This document shows, piece by piece, positions 17,347-26,247 of a stretch of 37,403 nt of DNA. Both the position numbers and the translations under genes were made by a program. The notes beneath the pieces are model-generated. The model ran no database searches, was not told where the DNA came from, and saw only the letters and a program-made list of their open reading frames with translations. The first letter of the stretch is position 1. Each line of letters starts with the position of its first letter. The stretch spans positions 1 to 37,403 of the forward strand of contig DEAE01000006.1 in NCBI GenBank assembly GCA_002347025.1, read 5' to 3'. Source of the DNA: Acidobacteria bacterium UBA2990 (GTDB lineage Bacteria > Acidobacteriota > Vicinamibacteria > Vicinamibacterales > UBA8438).

Positions 17347-17773
17347 CTTTCCCCCAGTGATGATAATTGTCCAATATAACTATTTTAATGTCGTGATGTT
17401 ACATTTATTGGCTGCCGATTTCAAGGACTTTGCTAATCCAGGTCTGCGAGGTATTTGCTCTGGCGATTGATGGGTGCTTCCAGGTGTGAGGCGGAAGGTA
17501 AGGGAGAAGCGACAGATTGGTAGGTCAGCTCGGACAGCTGCATTGAACCCACTGCTGGCTAGCGGTACCATTGGCTTCCGCTCTGATGCAAGTGTGGTTG
17601 GGGGAGGGGACGTAGCGGTTACTAGGTAGTTTTCATGGTTGTATGAAATTGGTGTCGCTATACGGCGTGGTCGGGTGCGCGCCGTCATATCCTGAGTTGA
17701 CCGTTCTGACCTTCTCTGACACCACGACCCCTTAGTTGAACGAGACAGCTCAGTGAATCTGCAGGAGGACGCG
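17347..17773. other. Divergent intergenic region
   Basis: This 427-base gap lies between the minus-strand small genes and the plus-strand c-heme/propeller gene. Bases 17355-17410 are AT-rich and probably hold the minus-strand promoter (TATATT-like element near 17375). The rest shows no gene, hairpin or repeat I would defend. Confidence 0.4.
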
Positions 17774-20002
17774 ATGCGACAACGAGCAAAATGGCTAGTG
17801 ACTGGAACGCTGCTGCTTTCGGGCTCGTTGTGGCTGTTGGCGAATGGCCAAGTGAGCGAGAGTGCGACTATTACAGGGGTTGTAACCAGTGGTGAAGGCG
17901 TCGAATCTGGAGTGTGGGTCATTGCTGAGACCGACGATTTCGAGACTCGGTTTCGCAAGATTGTCGTGACCACCGATGAGGGACGCTTTTTGTTGCCGGA
18001 GCTTCCGCCGGCGAGCTACACAGTTTGGGTTCGAGGGTATGGACTCGTCGATTCGGCTCCAGTACGTGGTAGGCCCGGAGACGACCTCGTCCTTGTAGCA
18101 TCGGTCGCGCCGACCTTACAGGAGGCGGCTGCGGTCTATCCTGCGAACTATTGGCTGTCGCTGATGGCCCCTCCGGGGGAGAGCGAATTTCCGGGTACCG
18201 GGCCGGTCGGTAATGGAATTAGTCCTGAGTTAGAGACACAGCACGAGTATTTGTATAACTTGAAGGGCTGCCTTCGGTGCCATCAGGTCGGTACTAAATT
18301 CACCCGTGAACATCCGGAACAGCAACGCTACGACTCGACTGTTGAAGTTTGGGATGCCCGCGTTCAAATGGGCCAGCGAGGTGCCGAGATGACCTCGTGG
18401 ATGACACGTTTTGGGCGCCAGCGAGGGTTGCAGATGTTCGCTGACTGGAGTGACCGCATTGCAACCGGTGTATTGCCACCTGCGCCGCCACGTCCGCAAG
18501 GAATCGAACGGAATCTCGTTCTGACTCAGTGGGAATGGACGGACGAAATGGGCAAGATCCATGACGAGGTGTCAACGGACAAGCGCGACCCATCGGTGAA
18601 CGCTTCTGGTCCGGTGTACGGCGTTGACATTGCGAATGACAACTTGGCCATCTTGGACCCTATCGCCCACACAACGACGATGTTGCGGATTCCCACGTTG
18701 GTCGACCGTTCCACCATGCGGGCCTCTTACGCCCAGTCCGGCTACCCTCCATCTCGGCTGGCAAATCTCGATCGTTTTAATCCTGCAAGTATCCATAATC
18801 CCATGCTGGATAGCCGTGGGCGGGTTTGGTATACCGCCACGTTGCGTCCGCCGGCCGATCAACCACGGTGGTGCAGGGAAGGTGGCGACAGCAAGTATGC
18901 GGAATATTTTCCTCTGGAGCGGTCTGGTCGTAACGTGAGCTACTTCAACCCTGCAACCCAGGAATTTACGCTGATTGACACTTGCTTCGCGACACACCAC
19001 TTGCAGTTTGCACATGACCAGGATGAGACGTTGTTCCTGGGCCAGCCGAATGGGGCGGTGTTTGGCTGGATTAACACCAGACTCTTTGATGAGACCGGGG
19101 ATGGACAGCGCTCTCAGGGATGGTGCCCGACCGTGGTTGATACCAATGGCGACGGCCGGATTACCAAGCCTTGGAATGAACCGGACCCGGTTCGTCGTGC
19201 CAGATTCGAAGAGGACACTGTTGCTAATACCTATGACTTTGACTCCAGTCTTGATACCCGAGTGACTGTTGGAGCCTATGGGATTATTGTGAATCCACTC
19301 GATGGGTCGGTTTGGGGTGCGCAGGATTCATATCCTGGCAAGATCATACGGGTGATTGTGGGTGACAACCCTCCGGAAAGCTGTATCGCAGAAGTCTTTG
19401 AGGTGCCGTCTGAGCGTTGGGATATGGAGCGGGGAGGCGAAGTGGGTTTCATGCCTCGTGGCATCGACGTAGACCGGAACGGGCTCATATGGACGGCGCT
19501 TTCTGGAACGAACCATTTGGCGAGCTTTGATCGCACCAAGTGTGGCTCTCTGGTCGGACCTGCGGCGCATCAGGGACGTCACTGTCCCGAGGGCTGGAAG
19601 CTATATCCGTTACCGGGACCGACGTTTCAAGGTACGGACATAAGAGCTGATTACTACTATTACAACTGGGTAGATCAGTTTAATACGCTAGGTCTAGGTG
19701 TGAATGTGCCAATTGCTACCGGCACAGGGTCGGATTCATTGATTGCGTTGAGGCCTGAGACGGGTGAGGCGATTGTCATGCGCGTGCCGTATCCGCTGGG
19801 GGGGTTTCATCCACGGGGATTGGATGGTCGGATCGACGACCCAGCTGGTGGTTGGAAGGGACGGGGAGTGTTCTCATCAACGGGGGCAGACACGGTGTGG
19901 CATGCCGAGGGTGGCCTCGCTGTCGACAATGGGGAGTTCGTTTCAGTGTCGAAACCGATTCTCGTAAAGTTCCAAATCCGTCCCCATCCGCTTGCAGACT
20001 GA
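17774..20002 (+). CDS. Chimeric exported protein: carboxypeptidase-regulatory domain, c-heme, beta-propeller
   Basis: This protein has about 742 residues. I choose ATG 17774 because AGGAGGA lies directly upstream; the GTG at 17753 would include that site in the coding sequence. A signal peptide (WLVTGTLLLSGSLWLLA) is followed by a CarboxypepD_reg-like domain (ATITGVVTSGEGVESGVWV to about residue 105), then a c-heme motif CLRCH (166-170) in a helical linker, then a long Vgb/streptogramin-lyase-like propeller with NPLDGSVWGAQ and PRGIDVDRNGLIWTALSG blades. Inside the propeller DTNGDGRIT (456-464) matches an EF-hand/dockerin-type calcium loop. The family appears in acidobacterial and marine genomes with no known reaction. 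A heme next to a propeller suggests a periplasmic redox enzyme or sensor. It stands alone. Architecture is seen; role is inference. Confidence 0.87.
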   Translation: MRQRAKWLVTGTLLLSGSLWLLANGQVSESATITGVVTSGEGVESGVWVIAETDDFETRFRKIVVTTDEGRFLLPELPPASYTVWVRGYGLVDSAPVRGRPGDDLVLVASVAPTLQEAAAVYPANYWLSLMAPPGESEFPGTGPVGNGISPELETQHEYLYNLKGCLRCHQVGTKFTREHPEQQRYDSTVEVWDARVQMGQRGAEMTSWMTRFGRQRGLQMFADWSDRIATGVLPPAPPRPQGIERNLVLTQWEWTDEMGKIHDEVSTDKRDPSVNASGPVYGVDIANDNLAILDPIAHTTTMLRIPTLVDRSTMRASYAQSGYPPSRLANLDRFNPASIHNPMLDSRGRVWYTATLRPPADQPRWCREGGDSKYAEYFPLERSGRNVSYFNPATQEFTLIDTCFATHHLQFAHDQDETLFLGQPNGAVFGWINTRLFDETGDGQRSQGWCPTVVDTNGDGRITKPWNEPDPVRRARFEEDTVANTYDFDSSLDTRVTVGAYGIIVNPLDGSVWGAQDSYPGKIIRVIVGDNPPESCIAEVFEVPSERWDMERGGEVGFMPRGIDVDRNGLIWTALSGTNHLASFDRTKCGSLVGPAAHQGRHCPEGWKLYPLPGPTFQGTDIRADYYYYNWVDQFNTLGLGVNVPIATGTGSDSLIALRPETGEAIVMRVPYPLGGFHPRGLDGRIDDPAGGWKGRGVFSSTGADTVWHAEGGLAVDNGEFVSVSKPILVKFQIRPHPLAD

Positions 20003-20268
20003 ATGGTCTGGCGTCTGGAGCGTCTGGCCTGTGAGGAAGGTATAGGAGCGAATTGCCAGTAGTGATTCCAGCCTCTCAATCTAGGCTGGAAAGTGCAGTC
20101 GCTTGGAGTGCCGAATGCCCCGCCGGCGCCAGGGCCTGATTGCGACTGAATCGAGGGGGACGCCGTTAGGGCTTATTCTGCTGACCCAGCAAGTTTCACC
20201 ATGTCCCAGATGTTCGCATGTAGTGCCAATATCGGCTCTACGCCGCTTCAAGTGAAAGGAGAAGTTTA

Positions 20269-20565
20269 ATGAGCGTTGTCGTGAACCTGCAGTTGAAGGT
20301 CAAGCAAGGCCAGATTCCGCCTCTCCTTGAAACATTCAAGGAAATACTGCCTGCTACTCGAGCTTACGAGGGTTGCCGGTGGGTAAAGATAGCTACCAAC
20401 CTGGAGCAGGAGAATGTTCTAGAAGCAGTGTCGCAATGGGACTCAAAAGGTCACTATGAGGCTTACTTCAAGTGGAGGACTGACACCGGTCTCATCGCGG
20501 CTTTGATGGAGTCCTTAGATGAGCCGCCTGTTATTCGTTTTCTTGATGTCGAACAGGAGCTCTGA
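20269..20565 (+). CDS. Antibiotic biosynthesis monooxygenase (ABM/YgiN-like) domain protein
   Basis: This 98-residue protein starts at ATG 20269 with AAAGGAGAAG just before it. It has no signal peptide. The order of elements is typical of single-domain ABM proteins: strand (VVVNLQLKVKQG), helix (PPLLETFKEILPATRAYEG), CRWVKIA strand, a strand with VSQWDSKGHYEAY and a final IRFLDVEQEL. Such proteins dimerise and range from quinol monooxygenases to heme-degrading enzymes and non-catalytic forms. Nothing here separates these. It lies 160 bases before the cassette 2 DUF1592 gene on the same strand, so it may be linked to that cassette. Confidence 0.85.
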   Translation: MSVVVNLQLKVKQGQIPPLLETFKEILPATRAYEGCRWVKIATNLEQENVLEAVSQWDSKGHYEAYFKWRTDTGLIAALMESLDEPPVIRFLDVEQEL

Positions 20566-20725
20566 ACCTGAGTCAGTTGGTAGACAGGGATACTGCTAGA
20601 GTCCTTGGTTCCTGTCTCGGGTAGGTTCTTGTTAGGTCAAGTAGTAGAATGAATTGCCGAACGTAAGTGGCATTGCTCGCCGGCCGGAGGGAGTCCGGTC
20701 AGCCTGAAACTCCGAGGGTGGGACG

Positions 20726-23227
20726 ATGGTAAGGACCTTGGCGGTATGGGCGGTCGGGTTCGTCTTCGTGGTGGGGGGCGGCTATTCTTACCTTCAGGCA
20801 GGAGGGCAACAGGACCTTCATCCTACTGACCCTTCCCAGCAGACTGTTTCCGATCTGCAACGGCGTCTTGGACTCATGGGGCCCTCAAGCAGTGAGGCTG
20901 CACGGGCGTTGTTGAATCGCTACTGCATCACTTGCCACAATACGCGGCTTCAGACCGCAGGACTGGCCCTAGACACAATGGACGTCGAACGTGTGGGCGA
21001 TCATGCCCAAGCGTGGGAAAAAGTCGTCCGGAAATTGCGTAGCGGGGCGATGCCTCCTGTCGGGCGACCGCGGCCAGACAAGTCTGCCTATGCGGATGTA
21101 GCCTCATCGCTTGAGAGAGCCCTCGACCAAGTGGCTGCAGCGACTCCCAATCCAGGCCGGACCACCCTACATCGTCTTAATCGCAGGGAATACGCTAACG
21201 CGGTCCGAGATTTGCTTGGGCTGGAGGTTGACGGGAGGGCGTTGCTGCCTGCTGATAACGCCGACCTGGGTTTCGACAACATGGCGGATATTCTGTCGGT
21301 GTCGCCAGCGTTGCTTGAGCGTTACATCTTTGCGGCCCGGAAAATTAGCCGCCTTGCCGTCGGAGATATGGCTGTCGAGCCGACAACCGACACGTACGCC
21401 ATACCCAAGATGCGGTTTCAAGACCAGCGGATGAGCGAAGATCTGCCGTTTGGCTCGAGAGGCGGCATCGCGGTTCGCCACGACTTTCCCCTGGATGCCG
21501 AGTACGACATCAAAATCCGTTTACGGCGGCAACTCTACGATTACGTCCGCGGTCTCCAGAGTGCCCAGCAACTCGAGGTTCGTCTGGACGGTAGACGTGT
21601 GGCTCTGTTCACCGTCGGCGGTTCGCCGGGGCTGCCTCCTCCCCAAACGTTTGCAGGAGCGGTCTTGGGTGACCAAGCTTGGGAAGACTATACGCTTCAC
21701 GCGGATGAGCATCTGGCCGTTCGGATCTCGGCGACCGCGGGGCCCCAGGTCCTTGGGGTGTCGTTTGTGCAGGGTCGTTCCGAACGCGACGGGATACTGC
21801 AGCCTCGTGCGACCGGGAAGGTACTGGCAATCGCTGAGCGATGGAGTTCGACCTCTGAAGCCCCAGAGGCAGCCGTCGAGCATGTCAGCGTATCAGGCCC
21901 TTTCAATGCGTCTGGCCTTGGGGAGACTCTGAGTCGCGAACGGCTCTTTGTTTGCCATCCTACGCGACTGGCTGAGGAAGAGCCTTGTGCACGCAGGATC
22001 CTCGCTGCGGTTGCCCGCCCTGCTTTTCGACGACCATTGGTTAGCAGTGACCTTGATACGTTGTTGGCCTTCTATGAGGAAGGGCGCAGCGTTGGGAGCT
22101 TCGAGACTGGCATACGTCGTGGTCTCGAGAGTATCCTCGTTGACCCGGAGTTCCTGTTCCGTGTTGAGCGCGATCCGGTAGATGCTGAGGGGACGCAAGG
22201 CTATCAAATTACCGATCTTGAACTGGCGTCTCGCTTGTCATTTTTTCTGTGGAGCAGTATTCCAGACGAGCCACTGCTTGCCGTTGCGGCACGCGGAGAG
22301 TTGAGCGACCCAGGTGTTTTGGAGCAGCAGGTCCGGCGCATGCTGGCTGATTCCCGTTCGCAGGCCATGGTGCAGGGTTTTGCGACACAGTGGCTCGCAC
22401 TGCGGACTTTGGAGAGTGTCGTTCCAACGCCGGAACTTTTTCCCGACTTTGATGATAACTTGCGGGAAGCGTTTAAGCGCGAGACAGAGCTGTTTGTTGG
22501 GAGTCAATTGCGTGAGGACCAGAGTGTTCTCGACTTGCTTGGAGCCGACTACACATTTGTGAATGAGCGCCTGGCTAGGCATTATGGAATCCCCAATGTT
22601 TACGGCAGTCGATTTCGCCGGGTGTCATTTAGCGATGGAACTCGTGGCGGTTTGCTAGGCCAGGGAAGTATTCTGACGGTCACTTCGTATCCCACACGTA
22701 CTTCACCGGTGCTTCGAGGGCACTGGCTCCTCGAGCACATTCTAGGCGCGCCGCCACCTCCGCCACCTCCCGATGTTCCTGCATTGCCAGATCGAGGCGA
22801 GGCCGGACAGCCCGCTTCAGTGCGTGAGCGGTTGGAGCAACACCGAGATAACCCGGTGTGTGCGAGTTGTCATGCTTCGATGGATCCGCTGGGGTTTGCT
22901 CTTGAACACTTTGATGCGATAGGAATGTGGCGGGCGACTGGGGAAGCCGGTGACCAGATCGATGCGTCTGGTGTGTTTCCAGATGGAACCCAGTTTGAAG
23001 GCTTGGCTGGACTCAAGGCACTGTTGCTGAGCGAACCCGATCAATTCGTCCGAACGGTTGCCGAGAAGCTTACGACTTATGCCTTGGGCCGTGGGATCGA
23101 GTATTACGATATGCCGACCGTTCGACAAATTATGAGAGAAGCCGCTCAAGATGATTACAGTTGGTCGTCTTTAGTATTAGGTATTGTGAAGAGCACGCCG
23201 TTTCAGATGCGGAGAGCAGAATCATGA
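20726..23227 (+). CDS. DUF1592-family diheme c-type cytochrome-like protein (cassette 2)
   Basis: This 833-residue protein repeats the domain order of the gene at 2558. It has a signal peptide (AVWAVGFVFVVGGGYSYLQA), a cytochrome-like domain with CITCH at 67-71 and SGAMPP as possible axial region, DUF1587 (HRLNRREYANAVRDLLGL near 148), a beta-rich middle, DUF1595 (RPAFRRPL), DUF1592 (LASRLSFFLWSS), DUF1588 (RTSPVLRGHWLLEHILG), the proline run APPPPPPPDVPAL, and DUF1585 beginning with CASCH (712-716). Two c-heme sites are present again. The two proteins are clearly homologous along their whole length but have diverged in the middle. Its stop overlaps the next start in ATGA, which indicates translational coupling to the DUF1552 gene. 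Function in the family is not established. Confidence 0.93.
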   Translation: MVRTLAVWAVGFVFVVGGGYSYLQAGGQQDLHPTDPSQQTVSDLQRRLGLMGPSSSEAARALLNRYCITCHNTRLQTAGLALDTMDVERVGDHAQAWEKVVRKLRSGAMPPVGRPRPDKSAYADVASSLERALDQVAAATPNPGRTTLHRLNRREYANAVRDLLGLEVDGRALLPADNADLGFDNMADILSVSPALLERYIFAARKISRLAVGDMAVEPTTDTYAIPKMRFQDQRMSEDLPFGSRGGIAVRHDFPLDAEYDIKIRLRRQLYDYVRGLQSAQQLEVRLDGRRVALFTVGGSPGLPPPQTFAGAVLGDQAWEDYTLHADEHLAVRISATAGPQVLGVSFVQGRSERDGILQPRATGKVLAIAERWSSTSEAPEAAVEHVSVSGPFNASGLGETLSRERLFVCHPTRLAEEEPCARRILAAVARPAFRRPLVSSDLDTLLAFYEEGRSVGSFETGIRRGLESILVDPEFLFRVERDPVDAEGTQGYQITDLELASRLSFFLWSSIPDEPLLAVAARGELSDPGVLEQQVRRMLADSRSQAMVQGFATQWLALRTLESVVPTPELFPDFDDNLREAFKRETELFVGSQLREDQSVLDLLGADYTFVNERLARHYGIPNVYGSRFRRVSFSDGTRGGLLGQGSILTVTSYPTRTSPVLRGHWLLEHILGAPPPPPPPDVPALPDRGEAGQPASVRERLEQHRDNPVCASCHASMDPLGFALEHFDAIGMWRATGEAGDQIDASGVFPDGTQFEGLAGLKALLLSEPDQFVRTVAEKLTTYALGRGIEYYDMPTVRQIMREAAQDDYSWSSLVLGIVKSTPFQMRRAES

Positions 23228-24558
23228 TTATTACTAAAAGAGCTATCCCCCGCCGTACGGTACTCCAGGGTCTCGGCACAACGCTGGCTTTGCCTCTATT
23301 GGACGGTATGGTGCCGGCATTGACCGCTGTTAGCAGGACCCCAGCTAGACCGACGAATCGGCTCGGTGTGGTCTATGTGCCGAATGGGATTGTGATGGAT
23401 CAGTGGACTCCGACAACGGAGGGAGCGGGGTTTGAAATTACACCGATTCTGCAACCGCTGGCGCATTTTCGAGATCGGCTCTTGGTGATATCAGGCCTGA
23501 GCAACAAAGGGCCAGATCCTATCCACGAGACGGGTGCCACCAGTTTTTTGACGGGTATGCCCCCTAAGCGAACCCAGGGTTCGCAACTTCGGGCAGGGAT
23601 TTCGATGGACCAGCAGGTCGCTAAGGTATTTGGGCAGCATACTCAGCTTGCATCACTAGAACTAGCGCTTGAGTCCGGTGACGACGTGGGGACTTGTGGT
23701 GGGGGCTACACATGTGCTTATACGAACACTATCTCGTGGCGGAGTCCGACAACGCCTCTACCGATGGAGACTAATCCTCGTGTGGTGTTTGAACGACTTT
23801 TAGGTGACGTTGGTGGCACCGACCCAGCGGCTCGACTCGCTCGAATTGAAGAGAACAGAAGTCTACTCGATGCCGTGACCGACAAGGTTGCCCAATTGAG
23901 ACGTGACCTTGGGTCGCATGACCGAAATAAGCTTGGTGAATACCTCGAAGCTGTACGGGATATTGAGCGACGCATCGAGAAAGCCGAAGCCCAAGTTGAT
24001 CAGCAGCTTCCTGAGATTGCCCCGCCATTAGGAATCCCGAGCCTTTTTGACGAGCACGCGAAGCTAATGTTCGACTTGCAGGTACTGGCTTACCAGACTG
24101 ACCTGACCCGCGTGATTAGCTTTATGGTGAGCCGGGAGTACAGTGGTCGGACCTACCCGGAAATTGGGGTTCCTGAAGCCCATCACCCGACTTCCCATCA
24201 CCAAAACGACCAGGAAAAAATAGCCAAGCTAACCAAGATCAATGCCTATCACACCACGTTGTTGTCGTATTTCCTGGATAAGCTGGATGCGACGCCTGAT
24301 GGTAGCGGTTCACTCTTGGATAACATGACTTTGCTATATGGTGGAGGCCTGAGCGATGGAAACCGTCACTCCTCAGAGAATTTGCCAATTTTGGTTGCAG
24401 GTGGTGGCGCTGGCCTGCTAAAGGGGGGACGTCACGTGCAGTGTGTTGATCCAACCCCGATGTCTAACTTACACGTGACTCTGATGGACAAATTTGGGGT
24501 GCCCGCTGATAGCTTCGGTAGTAGTACTGAAGATCTCGACATACTGTCGACTCTCTAG
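23224..24558 (+). CDS. DUF1552 protein with Tat-like signal (cassette 2)
   Basis: This 444-residue protein starts at 23224 in an ATGA overlap with the previous stop. An upstream frame to 23161 would run deep into that gene. PRRTVLQG (9-16) plus LGTTLALPLLDGM is a degenerate Tat-like signal. The classical DUF1552 features are present: VYVPNGIVMDQWTP after the signal, SGLSNKG, a TGxxPKRTQGSQLRAGISMDQ segment, CGGGYTCAYTNTISW, a coiled-coil-prone LEAVRDIERRIEKAEAQ stretch, HHPTSHHQND and GGGLSDGNRHS. The last block suggests a relation to alkaline-phosphatase-like folds such as DUF1501, but the metal site is not proven. The tight coupling with DUF1592 supports a stoichiometric partnership. Confidence 0.93.
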   Translation: MIITKRAIPRRTVLQGLGTTLALPLLDGMVPALTAVSRTPARPTNRLGVVYVPNGIVMDQWTPTTEGAGFEITPILQPLAHFRDRLLVISGLSNKGPDPIHETGATSFLTGMPPKRTQGSQLRAGISMDQQVAKVFGQHTQLASLELALESGDDVGTCGGGYTCAYTNTISWRSPTTPLPMETNPRVVFERLLGDVGGTDPAARLARIEENRSLLDAVTDKVAQLRRDLGSHDRNKLGEYLEAVRDIERRIEKAEAQVDQQLPEIAPPLGIPSLFDEHAKLMFDLQVLAYQTDLTRVISFMVSREYSGRTYPEIGVPEAHHPTSHHQNDQEKIAKLTKINAYHTTLLSYFLDKLDATPDGSGSLLDNMTLLYGGGLSDGNRHSSENLPILVAGGGAGLLKGGRHVQCVDPTPMSNLHVTLMDKFGVPADSFGSSTEDLDILSTL

Positions 24559-24582
24559 TATTTGGACCCCCAGGAGGCAAGC

Positions 24583-26097
24583 ATGCGCGTCACGGTGAGT
24601 TTGGTCTGGTCGTATCTGATCTTGGCGGTGCCGGGTTCCCTTTTGGCTCAGCAGACCGACAACAGCCTAGTTGACGCTGTCAGGTATGGGGGTTTTGAGG
24701 TGGTGCAGGCTCGGCTGAAACAGTCCGTCGATGTCAACGAGCGTCAGCCTGACGGAGCGACGGCGTTGCACTGGGCCGTCTATTTAGACGATCTCGATGC
24801 ATCACGCTTGCTGCTTGAGGCTGGTGCTGCTGCGGATGTTCATAACGAACTCGGAGTTACCCCACTCTACCTGGCCTGTGAAAATGGGAACGCAAGACTA
24901 GTCCGTTTGCTTTTGTTGGCTGGGGCAAATCCCCAGGTCGCTTTGCCCAGTGGCGAAACAGCCCTTATGACGGCATCACGGGCCGGCAGCGTGGATGCGG
25001 TGAAGGCACTGTTGGACCATGGAGCTGACGTGAATGCCCGTGAGCTGACAGCAGGGCAAAGTGCCCTGATGTGGGCGGTGTCTCAGCAACATTCCGATGT
25101 CGTGGGTATCTTGATAGATTCTGGGGCCAAGATTAACTTGCGTTCGCATGTGCGGTCGGTCCCGACGTCCCGCTCTACCAGTGCTGGCAGAGCGGGTGCT
25201 GTAGCGGTGATCCAAGAGGGTGGCTTCACGCCATTGTTGTTTGCTGCTCGGCAGGGAGACCTGGCGTCTGCCCAATACCTACTGGATGCTGGTGCTGATG
25301 TGAACGATACGGCACCGGCCGGCACAAGTGCTCTTGTGGTGGCGGCTCACAGTGGCCACGGTCGACTGGGTGCTTTGCTACTTGATTATGGAGCTGATCC
25401 CAATGCTGCGGGAGCAGGGTACACGGCATTACACGCCGCGGTTTTGAGAGGGGATTCCCCGTTGGTCGGCAAACTGTTGTCCCATGGCGCGAACCCAAAT
25501 ATGACTTTGGCGAGTGGGACTAGACACGCCCGCCAAGGTAAGCTGTGGGCTTTGGATACTGCCTGGATAGGAGCGACGCCGTATTTTTTGGCAGCCAAGT
25601 TTGGTTCAGCTGACATTATGCGGCAGTTGGTACACCACGGCGCTGACTCGCAGGCGGGCCTAGGTGATGTGACACCGCTTATGGTTGCAGCAGGCATGTT
25701 GACACGGGGATTCGGGAGGGCCGGAACGGATCGACGTGGGCGAGAGATGGATTCGGCCGAAATGGAATTCGCGCTCAGGCAGGATCCAGACCAGCGGAGC
25801 CTTATGAAGAGCGGGATCGATGCTGTCGTGGCGGCAGTGGAGTTTGGTGCTGATGTCAACGCCACTGATGAGAATGGTGAGACGGCGCTGCACCTGGCTG
25901 CGTTCCATGGCTTCAGGAGTGTTGTCCATTTTCTTGTACGGGAGGGTGCCGACCTGGCTGCTAAGAATGACCGGGGCGAGACTCCATTGGGAAGGGCTAT
26001 GAGAGCTCGTGCACCCGCGCGCTTGTCCAGAAGTCTGGTGGATTATACCGATACCACTATGGCTGACCTGCTTCGAGAGTTAGGAGCAAGCGAATAA
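24583..26097 (+). CDS. Exported ankyrin-repeat protein (cassette 2)
   Basis: This 504-residue protein starts at ATG 24583 after a CAGGAGG site; the frame to 24562 adds seven residues only. The signal peptide (LVWSYLILAVPGSLLAQQ) places the repeats outside the cytoplasm. About eleven ankyrin repeats follow with little interruption: ATALHWAVYLDD, VTPLYLACENGN, ETALMTASRAGS, FTPLLFAARQGD, YTALHAAVLRGD, ETALHLAAFHGF. An insert rich in charged residues (RRGREMDSAEMEFALRQD, ~385-402) splits the array. It starts 24 bases after the DUF1552 stop, so it is the third cassette gene, in the same position as the ankyrin gene of cassette 1. It lacks the C-terminal CxxC of that paralogue. A binding or scaffold role is expected for ankyrins; the target is unknown. 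Confidence 0.92.
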   Translation: MRVTVSLVWSYLILAVPGSLLAQQTDNSLVDAVRYGGFEVVQARLKQSVDVNERQPDGATALHWAVYLDDLDASRLLLEAGAAADVHNELGVTPLYLACENGNARLVRLLLLAGANPQVALPSGETALMTASRAGSVDAVKALLDHGADVNARELTAGQSALMWAVSQQHSDVVGILIDSGAKINLRSHVRSVPTSRSTSAGRAGAVAVIQEGGFTPLLFAARQGDLASAQYLLDAGADVNDTAPAGTSALVVAAHSGHGRLGALLLDYGADPNAAGAGYTALHAAVLRGDSPLVGKLLSHGANPNMTLASGTRHARQGKLWALDTAWIGATPYFLAAKFGSADIMRQLVHHGADSQAGLGDVTPLMVAAGMLTRGFGRAGTDRRGREMDSAEMEFALRQDPDQRSLMKSGIDAVVAAVEFGADVNATDENGETALHLAAFHGFRSVVHFLVREGADLAAKNDRGETPLGRAMRARAPARLSRSLVDYTDTTMADLLRELGASE

Positions 26098-26247
26098 CGC
26101 ATCGTTTTGGCGTAGGTGTCGTGGTTTGGGGTCGGTAGTCCAGACAGAGACTCTGTTGTGAGGACGGATCCGTCGGGTTTGTTTGTCATTCGAGGGCATC
26201 TTGACTCGGTAGTTGATACTGAGTGTCATGCCAGAAAGTGTAGTCTC

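Noticed and set aside
25386..25865. A 159-codon minus-strand frame opposite the cassette 2 ankyrin gene
   Set aside because: Repetitive GC-rich ankyrin codons leave the antisense strand open by chance.
2558..26097. The two cassettes as a recent tandem duplication or an assembly duplicate
   Set aside because: The paired proteins differ at many positions, in length and in gene spacing, so the copies are old paralogues and not a repeat artefact.
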